From: SURF-21 sp964529285
Lineage (GTDB): Bacteria; Actinomycetota; Geothermincolia; Geothermincolales; RBG-13-55-18
Assembly: GCA_964529285.1 (NCBI GenBank)
Contig: CAZGWK010000014.1
Coordinates: 4,738 to 68,737 of the forward strand
Direction: 5' to 3'
Length of the DNA stretch: 64,000 bases
In this document: piece after piece, positions 1 to 7,879 of the stretch
Layout: each line of letters begins with the position of its first letter
Numbering within the stretch: the first letter of the stretch is position 1
Program-made: the position numbers and the translations under genes
The notes under the pieces: generated by a model
Database searches by the model: none
Told to the model about the DNA's origin: nothing
What the model saw: only the letters and a program-made list of their open reading frames with translations

Positions 1-169
1 GGTCTGAATCGCGTAAGCTAGCCTTTTCGCGAAGCGAAAAGGCGTATTGCGAGGAGGCGAAGCCGACGCGGCAAGCTCGCTTGAGTATCGCGTTGCGAGA
101 GAAAAACCCCGAATAAGACGGTGTCCCAGCGCCTCCACATTTCCGAACGTGGAGGCCTGGCACGTGTAC
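1..169 (-). repeat. Dispersed hairpin repeat, copy A1
   Basis: Read on the minus strand, this begins with GTACACGTGCCAGGCC and reaches GGCGCTGGGACACC after an 8-bp stem (131-138 with 149-156) extended by CCAG/CTGG pairing. A TCGC-AAC-GCGA mini-hairpin follows. The same order of elements occurs at 2957-3075 and 41339-41455 with different stem sequences. A second perfect hairpin, CCTTTTCGC/GCGAAAAGG, lies at 21-41. No gene is seen in 1-262. Confidence 0.6.
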
Positions 170-228
170 GATACGGTAGAGAGACAACCGTGTGCCATGG
201 CCACAGGGCCTTGGAATGATAATAGGCG

Positions 229-251
229 GGGGCCGGCACGATGCCGGCCCC
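229..251 (-). terminator. Hairpin downstream of SCP2 gene
   Basis: A perfect 10-bp GC-rich stem with a CGA loop lies 11 bases past the stop codon of the SCP2-domain gene. Only a modest T-run follows on the minus strand, so it may be a weak terminator. Confidence 0.6.
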
Positions 252-262
252 GTCGTATGCTT

Positions 263-802
263 CTACATGAAGATGTTGCTGAGCGAGAGGCCGAAGGCCA
301 TATCCCCCTCCATTTTTATCTTCCCCTGCATGAAGGCCGTGGGGCCGTTCAGCTCTCCCGTGGCGATCTTGGCGAGGTCCGCGGAGGAGCCCATGATCTT
401 CAGGCTGGGCTGAGAGGCTCCATTGAATACCGTGGATACGGGCATGGTCCAATCGCCGGGCATGTCGACTTCGAAATCCACGGTACCCTTGGCCTGGCTC
501 GCGGCATCGTATTGCTTGCGCCCCGTGAAGGAAGAGGCCAGGTCCACCAGGGGCTTGATGAAATCCTCGGACAGGACCACCTCAAGCGTGGGGCCTTCTA
601 TCGCTCCCTCCGTCACAGATATCTCCCGCGCGTCCTTGATGGTTATCCCGAACACGAGAGATTTCTCTCCCTTGATGGTCACCTGAAGCTTGAATGCGGT
701 GCCCTCCATGTCCGCTACGGGTTTTTCGGCCAGACGTTTCGCCACCAGCTCCGGGATATAGGATTGCACGTATTCCTGGATCCCGATCGAATTCTCCGCC
801 AT
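263..802 (-). CDS. SCP2 sterol-binding domain protein
   Basis: This 179-residue protein matches the SCP2 sterol-transfer fold: alternating short strands, an F(K/R)L..TI.. core, a 'GPTLEVVLSEDF' segment, and a C-terminal 'FMQGKIKMEGDMAFG' motif that is very typical of the family. Such domains bind lipids or acyl-CoAs in a hydrophobic tunnel and are usually cytoplasmic. The ATG at 802 is preferred over a GTG 24 bases upstream because an AGGGGGAAGG ribosome site precedes it. The gene is monocistronic, with a hairpin behind it. A lipid-binding role fits the CoA and lipid enzymes elsewhere in the window, but the ligand is unknown. Confidence 0.85.
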   Translation of the reverse strand: MAENSIGIQEYVQSYIPELVAKRLAEKPVADMEGTAFKLQVTIKGEKSLVFGITIKDAREISVTEGAIEGPTLEVVLSEDFIKPLVDLASSFTGRKQYDAASQAKGTVDFEVDMPGDWTMPVSTVFNGASQPSLKIMGSSADLAKIATGELNGPTAFMQGKIKMEGDMAFGLSLSNIFM

Positions 803-846
803 CGTCCTTCCCCCTTTCCTTTCCACTGTCTTTAACCGCCGTAAAA

Positions 847-882
847 GCCCGCCTCCGCCGCCAGCGTTTACGGAGAGCGGGC
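847..882 (-). terminator. Terminator of HTH regulator gene
   Basis: On the minus strand an interrupted GCCCGC/GCGGGC stem extended by CTCC/GGAG is followed by TTTTA, directly after the stop codon at 884-886. Confidence 0.65.
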
Positions 883-883
883 C

Positions 884-1321
884 TCAATCACTTTCCGGCG
901 ATCCCGGATACCAGGGATCGCGCAGCTTGTCCACATTTTCGTCACTGGATACACAGAAAGCCTGTCTCTTTCCCTCCAGGCGCAGCAGCGCCCGGTGGGC
1001 GTCCGCTTTCTTCATGGCCAGGGCCTTGCAGATCTCGCCGGCGGGTGCCCCGGGGCATTCCTCGAGGTAGGTGAGGATCCTGCCGGCGTCCGCTTTGATC
1101 TTCGCCATTGTTTCCAGCCCCTTTTCGGAGAGGCCCAGGCGCTCCAGGGACAGCGATTCCTTTCTCCTGTCCAGGAAGGCCTCGATGTCCTCCTGGGTGA
1201 CCACGTACCTCTTGCCTACACGCGCCGCTCGCAGTTCCCCCTTGCGGATGTAGTGGCGGACGGTCTGGATGTTCACGCCCAGTATCTTAGCTACGTGATG
1301 GGTGTTCATGTAATTGCGCAA
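884..1321 (-). CDS. Excisionase/MerR-like HTH regulator
   Basis: This is a 145-residue DNA-binding protein. Residues 5-50 form an HTH of the MerR/excisionase (HTH_17, BldC-like) type: 'HHVAKILGVNIQTVRHYIRKGEL' followed by a basic wing and 'VTQEDIEAFLDRR'. The C-terminal half (about 65-125) resembles a second small winged-helix or dimerisation module ('GEICKALAMKKADAHRALLRLE'). The TTG at 1321 is chosen because GGGAG sits 8 bases upstream; an ATG at 1309 is the alternative. A perfect dyad TGTTACAT/ATGTAACA lies just upstream, suggesting autoregulation. The targets are unknown. Confidence 0.75.
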   Translation of the reverse strand: MRNYMNTHHVAKILGVNIQTVRHYIRKGELRAARVGKRYVVTQEDIEAFLDRRKESLSLERLGLSEKGLETMAKIKADAGRILTYLEECPGAPAGEICKALAMKKADAHRALLRLEGKRQAFCVSSDENVDKLRDPWYPGSPESD

Positions 1322-1346
1322 TGCGTTGTCTCCCGTATATTAAGGT

Positions 1347-1375
1347 TGTTACATGTTGTTTCACGTTATGTAACA
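1347..1375. promoter_or_regulatory. Candidate autoregulatory operator
   Basis: TGTTACAT (1347-1354) and ATGTAACA (1368-1375) form a perfect dyad with a 13-bp spacer, so the arm centres lie 21 bp (two helical turns) apart. It is 26 bp upstream of the HTH regulator start, in an AT-rich stretch. Binding is inferred from position and symmetry only. Confidence 0.45.
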
Positions 1376-1464
1376 TATATGTGGCGTTGTGTCAAGTTAG
1401 CGAGAAAAAACGCTACATGCCCGGCGGAGGTGAAAACCGACTTGACGCGAGCGGCGGTGGAGGA

Positions 1465-2907
1465 TCAGCCGTTGAGCAGCGAAAGGGCGCGCATGGCCCG
1501 CGGCATGGAGGGGTATACGATAACGCCTCCCTCCAGGAGGCGTGTCTGCAGGCGCCGCATGACCTCCTCGAAGACGATATCCTCGCTGCCGAGGGCCCTG
1601 GAGTAGAGCACTACGACCACGGGTTTGCCCGATTCCTTGCGGGTGCGCACGAGGATATCCATGGCCGCGTTCAGACCCTCCTCGCCGCCCAGGCCGTAGG
1701 CGAAGTTGAGGGCGATATCGAATACGAGGATGTCCGCGGCCGGGTTGGCGGCCGCCTCACGCATGGCCGCTTCGAATACGGGCAGATGGATAAGCGGCGC
1801 CCCTATGTCCAGGGGGTTGCCCACCGCCGCGCCCGGCGCGTTCAGGATCTCGCGCAGCCGAAACAAGCTCTCATCCGCGAGCGGCGGCACCTCGAGCCCG
1901 GAATCCTCCGCGAGGTCCGCGGCATAGGTCCCCAGGCCACCCCCACCCCCGCTGAGCATCAGCCTTCGCCCCGGCCTGCGTCCCAGGTGCCGCAGGGCCA
2001 GGAGCACGTCACAAAGCTCGTCCACACCCGAGACCTCGATAACGCCGCTCTGGCGCAGCATGCCCTCCCATATCTCCGCCGAGCCCGCCAGGGACCCGGT
2101 ATGGGAGACCACGGCCCTGGCCGAGGAAGCGCTCTTCCCCACCTTCCATAACACCACGCTCTTGCGCGAGCTTGCCTCCTTCAAGGCCTGCATGAGGAGC
2201 CGCCCGTCGGATGTGCCCTCCAGGTAGCCGGCGATGACCGCGGTCTGAGGGTCCTGGGTGAAGTAACGGATGAGCTCGAGCTCGCCTAAATCGGCGCCGT
2301 TGCCGTAACTGACGATGGCGCTGAAATCGATGCCCAGGCTCTTGCACTGCCTTCCCACGTGTACCGAGAAGCCGCCGCTCTGGGAGATAAAGGCCACGTT
2401 TCCGGGGTTGTAAGAAAAGTCGTGGCCGGGAAGGAGGGTGAGGCGGTTGCGCGGGTTGTAGATCCCGAAGCAGTTGGGTCCGACGATGCGAAAACCTCCC
2501 TCGCGGGCCAGGCGCAGCGCTTCCCGTTCCAGTTCCTCCCCACCTTCTCCTATCTCCCGGAAACCGGCGGCCATGATGATCACGCCTCTCACCCCGAGGC
2601 CGGCACAGTCCCTGAGGATGTCCATGGAGCGGTGTGCGGGGATGGTGGTGACGACAAGCTCCGGCACTTGCGGAAGCGATCTCAGATCGGGATAGACCTC
2701 CCTGCCCATGATCTCCGTCTCGCCGGGGTTCACCAGGTATACCGGACCGGAGAACCCGTAGGTGAGCTGGGAAGCGGTGAAGAGAGAGCCGAATTTGACA
2801 GGCTTGGCGGATGCTCCGACGATGGCCATGGAGCGGGCGTTGACTATAGCGTCGATTTCCGCGAAGGCGAATTGCAATACAACCACGTTCCTTATGATCT
2901 GCGACAT
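1465..2907 (-). CDS. ADP-forming acyl-CoA synthetase alpha-type subunit
   Basis: The 480-residue protein has the domain order of the alpha chain of ADP-forming acetyl/acyl-CoA synthetase: a CoA-binding Rossmann domain (residues 20-150, 'SMAIVGASAKPVKFGS', 'IVGPNCFGIYNP') and a succinyl-CoA-ligase-like domain (165-470) with 'FISQSGGFSVHVG' and the phosphohistidine motif 'VVSHTGSLAG' (His269). It would interconvert acyl-CoA and acid with ADP phosphorylation, but needs an ATP-grasp beta domain, which is not adjacent; only the alpha half is here. Start uncertainty: the first ATG overlaps a TATAAT-like box, and a downstream TTG (2877) behind AAGG is possible. It may instead be a protein-acylation or acyl-CoA sensing homologue. 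Confidence 0.8.
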   Translation of the reverse strand: MSQIIRNVVVLQFAFAEIDAIVNARSMAIVGASAKPVKFGSLFTASQLTYGFSGPVYLVNPGETEIMGREVYPDLRSLPQVPELVVTTIPAHRSMDILRDCAGLGVRGVIIMAAGFREIGEGGEELEREALRLAREGGFRIVGPNCFGIYNPRNRLTLLPGHDFSYNPGNVAFISQSGGFSVHVGRQCKSLGIDFSAIVSYGNGADLGELELIRYFTQDPQTAVIAGYLEGTSDGRLLMQALKEASSRKSVVLWKVGKSASSARAVVSHTGSLAGSAEIWEGMLRQSGVIEVSGVDELCDVLLALRHLGRRPGRRLMLSGGGGGLGTYAADLAEDSGLEVPPLADESLFRLREILNAPGAAVGNPLDIGAPLIHLPVFEAAMREAAANPAADILVFDIALNFAYGLGGEEGLNAAMDILVRTRKESGKPVVVVLYSRALGSEDIVFEEVMRRLQTRLLEGGVIVYPSMPRAMRALSLLNG

Positions 2908-2956
2908 TATATCACGAGGATCTACTGATTATAGGAATGGCTTTTTTCCTGATAGC

Positions 2957-3075
2957 GTACACGTGCCAGGCCCGGACAAAACATTCTGCATATTGTGTAA
3001 GCCCAGCGAACTCAATTGTTTTGTCCAGGCGCTGGACACCGTCGCGTCTAAGAAGACGCTGTCGCTTACGCGATA
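2957..3075 (+). repeat. Dispersed hairpin repeat, copy A2
   Basis: The element starts GTACACGTGCCAGGCC. Stem 1 is GGACAAAAC (2974-2982) with GTTTTGTCC (3018-3026), extended by GCC/GGC and CCAG/CTGG with one bulge. Hairpin 2 is GCGTCT/AGACGC (3044-3059). A TCGC-TTAC-GCGA mini-hairpin follows. Copy A3 at 41339 has the same skeleton with compensatory changes. No CDS is supported between 2908 and 3135. Confidence 0.7.
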
Positions 3076-3123
3076 CAATCCAACGTACGTAGCTGCAGAC
3101 TCCGGATCTACGAGGCGCAGTGC

Positions 3124-3129
3124 TATACT
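3124..3129 (+). promoter_or_regulatory. -10 box, possible leaderless start
   Basis: TATACT ends 6 bases before the ATG of the creatininase-family gene. A start site at the usual distance would coincide with the ATG, and no Shine-Dalgarno sequence lies between. No convincing -35 is seen. Confidence 0.35.
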
Positions 3130-3135
3130 TGCGAT

Positions 3136-4056
3136 ATGAGTGGCAACGTGCTGGAGCTGGCGGAGCTGTCGAGTCCCGAGATAGATTCCCTCGATCGGGA
3201 GAGGACTCTCTTCGCCATGGCCTTGAGCCCCCTGGAGGTACACGGGCCCCATCTCCCCCTGGGCACCGACGTCTGGCTTGCGGAGGAGGTGCGGGACCGC
3301 GCTCTCGCCAAGGTGCGCGAGCGCCACCCGCAGCTGGACTTCGTCATCTTCCCCTCTTTCTACATGGGGAACGATACCATCCCGGGATCGGTAGAGGTCG
3401 ACAGCCGGGCCGTCAACCTGGTCCTGCGCGCCAATGCCGCCTTCCTCGCGGACCGCGGATTCCGCTACCTTCTGGTTACGGACAACCACGGCGGCCCGCG
3501 CCACCAGGTAGCCACGGCCAAGGCGGTAAAGCGGTTATACGATAAGCGCGGTTTCCACATCGTCGCGCCGTTCCTCTCCTTTTTCCGCCGCATGGTGGAG
3601 CTGGATCCCGTTCTCCTTTCGCGCCTGGGAGTGGGCGCGGGAGCCTGCGGCGACGATCAGGACAGCCATGCGGGGCTGAACGAGACCTCTCTCATGCTCA
3701 ATGCCATGCCGGATAAAGTGCGTCTCATGTGGAAGGACCTCACGCGCGTCAGCATCAATCCGCGTCGCCCGCCCAATCTCGTGCTGGGAACGATCGGCAG
3801 GGCCTTGCGCGCCCTGGGACTTGAGGAACTGGGAAAAGATCTGGGCCACGCGGGGCTGATGCTCTCGTGGGTTACGGAAAAAAACCCCTCGACGTACATC
3901 GGTGAACCGAGCGGCGCATCGCCGGAGGCGGGGGAGCGCATGCTCGGCGCTTTCGCGGACGAGGCGGCGGACGGGGTCGACGCCGCGCTGGAGGGACGGC
4001 CGCCCTACCATACTCCGTTGGGCTGGTCGCTGCGCGTCATCGAACCCAGCCGCTAG
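3136..4056 (+). CDS. Creatininase-family amidohydrolase
   Basis: This 306-residue enzyme has the metal-binding motifs of the creatininase fold: 'LEVHGPHLPLGTD' (Glu34, His36, Asp45), 'VTDNHGGPRHQ' near residue 115, and 'DSHAGLNETSLML' near 180. Family members are Zn/Mn-dependent hydrolases of cyclic amides or peptides (creatininase, the mycofactocin peptidase MftE, riboflavin-related amidases). No mycofactocin precursor or radical-SAM partner is nearby, so the substrate cannot be assigned. The gene stands alone; the transcript may be leaderless. Length and motif spacing look complete. Confidence 0.85.
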   Translation: MSGNVLELAELSSPEIDSLDRERTLFAMALSPLEVHGPHLPLGTDVWLAEEVRDRALAKVRERHPQLDFVIFPSFYMGNDTIPGSVEVDSRAVNLVLRANAAFLADRGFRYLLVTDNHGGPRHQVATAKAVKRLYDKRGFHIVAPFLSFFRRMVELDPVLLSRLGVGAGACGDDQDSHAGLNETSLMLNAMPDKVRLMWKDLTRVSINPRRPPNLVLGTIGRALRALGLEELGKDLGHAGLMLSWVTEKNPSTYIGEPSGASPEAGERMLGAFADEAADGVDAALEGRPPYHTPLGWSLRVIEPSR

Positions 4057-4207
4057 AGACCAGAAAGAGCCCGCAGCCGTCCCGATACTTCGCTAAGCTT
4101 CCCACTATCCATGCAGAGGCGGTAAGTGCGGGAACAGGCTCGAGGCTGCCCCGGGGGCATGCGTTAGAATATAATCGAAAAGAAACGTATAACAAGGAGG
4201 CACAAGG

Positions 4208-5170
4208 ATGAGGTGGGAGAGCGGCAGGACGCGCAGCATCGCAAACGGTATACCCTGGGTGGACCCGCACGTGCATATCATGCCGCCCCGCCGCATGGCC
4301 GGCCTGGTGCGCTGGGTCAGGAAGTTCACGCCGGGGTTCCCCTTGAGCGAGGACATAACTGCCGAGGACATCCTGACCAGCATAAGGGAGTCCGAGATAC
4401 CCTACTTCTTCAACCTCGTTTTCCCGCTCTGGGAGGAGGAGACCGCGGACCTCAACCGCTTCAACCGCGATATCTGCGCCGGCATACCAGAGGCCATACC
4501 TTTCGGTTCCGTACACATAGAGACGCCGGACAAGGGAGAGGAAACGCGCCGCTGTATCGAGGACTACGGGTTCATGGGCATGAAACTGCATCCCTTCGCG
4601 CAGCGCTTCCCGGCCTTCGGGCCGGAGATGCGCCCCATGTTCGAGGTACTGAACGAGCACCGGCGGCCTTTCCTGGTACACACGGGATTCGACGTCTTCT
4701 ACGGTATGTACATGGACCTGGACGAGATGGAGTCGGTCGTACGCGATTTCCCCGGCATGCAGATGGTGGCGGTACACTCCCTTTTTCCCCGTTTCCAGCT
4801 TGCCCACCGCCTGCTCTCCGAGTATCCCAATTTCTGGCTGGACATGACCAACAGCATCTCCTGCATGCGCTTCTTCGAGGACATCAAGGACAACAAAGAT
4901 GACGTACCACCCATGGCGACGAGCCTGGAGATGGACGACGTGCGCGACAATTACGATTGGTTCTTCCGCCTTTTCGAGGATTACCCCGGGCGTATAATGT
5001 ACGGTTCGGATTTTCCGGTAGGTTTCGGATATCACCCAGCCCTCCTCGAAGACCTGCGATTCTTCGCATTCGGCCGCGAGGTGGAGGAGCAACTGCTCTT
5101 CGGGACGGTGCACAGCCTGCTGAGCCGCTGCGGCCGCCCCGATATACTGGCTTCGCTGTCTCAGGCATAG
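4208..5170 (+). CDS. Amidohydrolase-family TIM-barrel hydrolase/decarboxylase
   Basis: This 320-residue protein belongs to the amidohydrolase_2 group (ACMSD/dihydroxybenzoate decarboxylase-like). Metal ligands are visible: 'WVDPHVHI' (His21, His23), 'MGMKLHPF', 'FLVHTGFD', and the final aspartate in 'IMYGSDFPVGFG'. Family members hydrolyse lactones or decarboxylate aromatic and dicarboxylic acids. The start has an AAGGAGG site upstream. A distant paralogue sits at 28394-29407. The gene is monocistronic, followed by the rnpB promoter. The specific substrate is unknown. Confidence 0.8.
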   Translation: MRWESGRTRSIANGIPWVDPHVHIMPPRRMAGLVRWVRKFTPGFPLSEDITAEDILTSIRESEIPYFFNLVFPLWEEETADLNRFNRDICAGIPEAIPFGSVHIETPDKGEETRRCIEDYGFMGMKLHPFAQRFPAFGPEMRPMFEVLNEHRRPFLVHTGFDVFYGMYMDLDEMESVVRDFPGMQMVAVHSLFPRFQLAHRLLSEYPNFWLDMTNSISCMRFFEDIKDNKDDVPPMATSLEMDDVRDNYDWFFRLFEDYPGRIMYGSDFPVGFGYHPALLEDLRFFAFGREVEEQLLFGTVHSLLSRCGRPDILASLSQA

Positions 5171-5197
5171 GGGGCCTGGCATCTTGCCCGGGCCTTA

Positions 5198-5227
5198 TTG
5201 ACGGAGCCCCGCGGGCCGGCGGATAAT
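5198..5227 (+). promoter_or_regulatory. Promoter of rnpB
   Basis: TTGACG (5198-5203), an 18-bp spacer and GATAAT (5222-5227) place the expected transcription start at the first base pairs of RNase P RNA helix P1. The agreement supports a sigma-70-type promoter. Confidence 0.65.
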
Positions 5228-5234
5228 TACACTT

Positions 5235-5622
5235 GAGAGAGTCAGCCGGGTGGTCGCGGGTACTGCCACGGCAGTGTTCGAGGAAAGTCCGGACTCCGAA
5301 GGGCAGGGAGCTGGGTAACGCCCAGGCGGGGAGACCCGACGGAAAGTGCCACAGAAAGGAAACCGCCCTCCGGCGCTTTAGCGCATGCGACGCCGGCGGG
5401 TAAGGGTGAAAGGGTGGAGTAAGAGCCCACCAGCGGCCCTGGTGACAGGGCCGGCTAGGTAAACCCCTCCCGGAGCAAGGCCAAATAGGAGCCGATGCTG
5501 TGGCCCGCAGCGCTCGAGGCTCGGGTGGGCCGCTAGAGGCCGCCGGTAACGGCGGTCCCAGATGGATGACCACCGCCCGGTACCAACCGGGTACAGGATC
5601 CGGCTTACAGGCTGGCTCTCTC
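5235..5622 (+). ncRNA. rnpB: RNase P RNA, bacterial type A
   Basis: The catalytic RNA of tRNA 5'-end maturation. Conserved blocks are visible: 'GAGGAAAGTCCGGACTCC' (5279-5296), 'GAAACCGCCC' after 'ACAGAAAGG', 'GGTAAGGGTGAAAGGGTGG' near 5399, 'AGATGGATGACCACCGCC' near 5559, and 'ACAGGATCCGGCTTACAG' (5593-5610). Terminal P1 pairs 5235-5247 with 5610-5622. About 388 nt is normal for type A. A short T-rich tail follows. Confidence 0.96.
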
Positions 5623-5674
5623 TCCCTTTGCCCGCCTGCATATTTCTGGGATGTCTTCTATGTTATTCTAGCCT

Positions 5675-5800
5675 TTGAGGAAGCAGATCAGGCAATTCGG
5701 CTTGAGGTATGTGGCATGTCGCTTCGTGTGTGGAGGGGATGAAGAGGAGTACACCTGGGAGATACCCGAACCCGGCCTGGTCAAGGTGAAAATCGCGTAG
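5675..5800 (+). CDS. Possible 41-residue small protein
   Basis: An open frame from a TTG codon to TAG at 5798 encodes a basic N-terminal part and an acidic end (…EEEYTWEIPEPGLVKVKIA). No family is recognised and no convincing ribosome site precedes it. It lies between rnpB and the glycosidase gene and could be chance. Confidence 0.18.
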   Translation: MRKQIRQFGLRYVACRFVCGGDEEEYTWEIPEPGLVKVKIA

Positions 5801-5878
5801 GCGCGGCTTCGGCGCAGATGGTAGACTGTCTGTGACCGCTTCCCTGCAACCCGCTTAGGTCACGCAACGGGAGGAGAT

Positions 5879-7189
5879 GTGAGCTCAACCCTGACGGGGG
5901 ACGACTGGAAAAGGCTGGTAGAAGAGTCCAGGCATGTCTTCGCCGTCAACGAAGTGGACGAGGGAGACATCTATTATCATATGCCCTCCCGCCATCATTA
6001 CCCTTCCCTTTTCGCATGGGACAGCGGCTTTCATGCTGCGGCCATGTCCCACATCGACCCCGCAAAGGCGGCGCGTGAGCTCGAGACGCTGTTCCGACAG
6101 GTGAGGGCTGACGGTCACCTCCCCCACGAGGTCCTCCTGCCCCATCGTGCCTCACACCCATGCGTGAGGAAGATGCAGACATGGCTGGTGCGCTGGGAGT
6201 TCGACCGCAGCGGAGCATCTTACATGGTAGACCCTCCCAGCTACCATTTCGCTGCCGAAATCGTCTTCCGCCGCACGCGGGACAAGGCCTGGCTGCAGCG
6301 GTTGTGGCCCGAGATGTGCCGCAGCCTCGATTACCTCGTGGAAGCGAGGGCGGGATACGGAGACGGCCTGGTCACTATCTTCCACCCCTGGGAATCCGGG
6401 ACCGATATGTCTCCCCAGTTCTTCAGCGCCATGGGTCTTGACGGAAAGAGGTGGCTCAACGTACTGCGTTCCCGCCTCTACCCCACCCTTCTCTTTGCCT
6501 TCAACCGCATCAAAGGCTGGGATGTGGCAGGGTTGGCGGCCGCGGACCGCTTCGTGTGCAGGGAGCTCACCATGAACTGCCTGGCTATACGCGCCTGCCG
6601 CAGCATGTCCTACCTGGCGCAGGAATCGGGCGATGCCGCGGGCGTGCAGAGATATTCCCGCCGGGCGGACGCTCTCATGTCGGCCCTGGACGAAGTCTGC
6701 TGGGACGAGAGGGAGGGGTGCTATTTCCCGCGTTTCGGCCTTCGGCGACCTCGGCTTGCCAGGCGCAGGACAGCCGATTCCCTCATGCCCCTGTTCGGCG
6801 GGTTATGCAGCCGGGAAAGGGCGCAGAGGTTGATAGAGGAGCACCTGCTCAACCCGCACGAATTCTGGGGAGAGTACCTGCTGCCCTTTAACCCCCTGGA
6901 CGAGCTGGCCGGAAGCGGTGAATGGATCGACAGGCACCTGTGGTCGGGACACTGTATCTGGACCAATTTCTGCTGGATGCTTGCCATAGGGCTGGATGAA
7001 TATGGATACAGGGAAGAGGCGCGGGAGGTAACCAGGCGCGTGGTTCGAATGGTCCTGCGCGAGGGGTTCTACGAGTATTACGATTCCCGCACCGGAGAAG
7101 GCCGCAGGATAGCGGACTTCTGCTGGCCTGCCCTTGCGCTGGACATGATGGCTCGTTTCTGGCCCGAAACGGTGTATGTTGCTACCTGA
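5879..7189 (+). CDS. MGH1-type (GH63-like) glycoside hydrolase
   Basis: This 436-residue soluble protein shows the (alpha/alpha)6-barrel pattern of mannosylglycerate-hydrolase/GH63-like enzymes: 'LFAWDSGFHAAAMSHIDP' (substrate-binding loop with catalytic Asp), 'HPWESGTDMSP' in the middle, and 'WSGHCIWTNFCWMLAIGLDEYGY' towards the C terminus. It probably hydrolyses an alpha-glycosidic compatible solute or a short oligosaccharide. The GTG at 5879 follows a GGGAGGAG site; the overlapping ATG at 5877 is immediately closed by TGA. There is no signal peptide, so it is cytoplasmic. No sugar transporter is adjacent. Confidence 0.75.
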   Translation: MSSTLTGDDWKRLVEESRHVFAVNEVDEGDIYYHMPSRHHYPSLFAWDSGFHAAAMSHIDPAKAARELETLFRQVRADGHLPHEVLLPHRASHPCVRKMQTWLVRWEFDRSGASYMVDPPSYHFAAEIVFRRTRDKAWLQRLWPEMCRSLDYLVEARAGYGDGLVTIFHPWESGTDMSPQFFSAMGLDGKRWLNVLRSRLYPTLLFAFNRIKGWDVAGLAAADRFVCRELTMNCLAIRACRSMSYLAQESGDAAGVQRYSRRADALMSALDEVCWDEREGCYFPRFGLRRPRLARRRTADSLMPLFGGLCSRERAQRLIEEHLLNPHEFWGEYLLPFNPLDELAGSGEWIDRHLWSGHCIWTNFCWMLAIGLDEYGYREEAREVTRRVVRMVLREGFYEYYDSRTGEGRRIADFCWPALALDMMARFWPETVYVAT

Positions 7190-7222
7190 AAGAGGGCGTA
7201 GCCCTGCGGCCCGCCGCCTTTC

Positions 7223-7642
7223 TCAGTGTCTTACGATACGGTCCGGGAAAGCGTCGCTCATAACCCCCGTGCGCATGTAATCCAGGTAACGCTGCCTGCG
7301 GCGGGCAGCCGCAGCATAGAGCGGGATGAGGACGGCGGCGGCGATCAGGGTCAACCACGACCGGGAACCGATAGCGACCCCCAGGTTCATGATAGTCCTC
7401 GCGGTTATCCTCTGGTAGCTGCGCCGTGCTTGCGCCGTGCTGTGAGTGGCTGACCCCCGGCGATGGCGCTGCATCACGCTTAAGTTGTAGAGAAGCCCCA
7501 GTACCCAGATCATCAATCCGAGGGGTATGGATACGATGATGGTTACGGGCATGCGCCATCCGGCCGCGAGGCCGGTTATCACGCTGCCCCACAACAAGAG
7601 AAAATGTAATACTATAACCCAGTTCGCTTGCGGCATAAGCTC
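7223..7642 (-). CDS. Small membrane protein, possibly ICMT-like remnant
   Basis: From the ATG at 7642 the frame encodes about 139 residues with two hydrophobic segments at the N terminus ('VIVLHFLLLWGSVITGLAAG', then a stretch around 'IPLGLMIWVLGLLY') and one near residue 105. Basic loops and the ending 'RRRQRYLDYM' faintly recall isoprenylcysteine methyltransferase-like membrane proteins, but catalytic motifs are not visible, so it could be a decayed copy. The frame is open further upstream to 7852, but that part looks non-coding. No clear ribosome site is present. Confidence 0.35.
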   Translation of the reverse strand, partial: ELMPQANWVIVLHFLLLWGSVITGLAAGWRMPVTIIVSIPLGLMIWVLGLLYNLSVMQRHRRGSATHSTAQARRSYQRITARTIMNLGVAIGSRSWLTLIAAAVLIPLYAAAARRRQRYLDYMRTGVMSDAFPDRIVRH

Positions 7643-7879
7643 TATATACCCACAGTTCGGCATGGAAAAACAAGACCCCGGATGCACGCGTTGTACGGAA
7701 ATGAGGCGATGAATAGAGGTCAACGGGATTATCGTGCAGAAGATTTGCATATAATAATAAGTACAAAGCGGAGACAGATCAGCGCTGGAAATGCCGCCGT
7801 GCGGGCTGTCCCGCCAGAGGGCTTTTCCGCAAATCAGCCATATATGTATCAATCATGCAAGAGAAAGGAGGATGGTTGG

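Noticed and set aside
2929..3504. A 191-codon minus-strand frame over the A2 repeat and the creatininase gene.
   Set aside because: It crosses the structured repeat and the opposite strand of a well-supported gene, with no recognisable domain.
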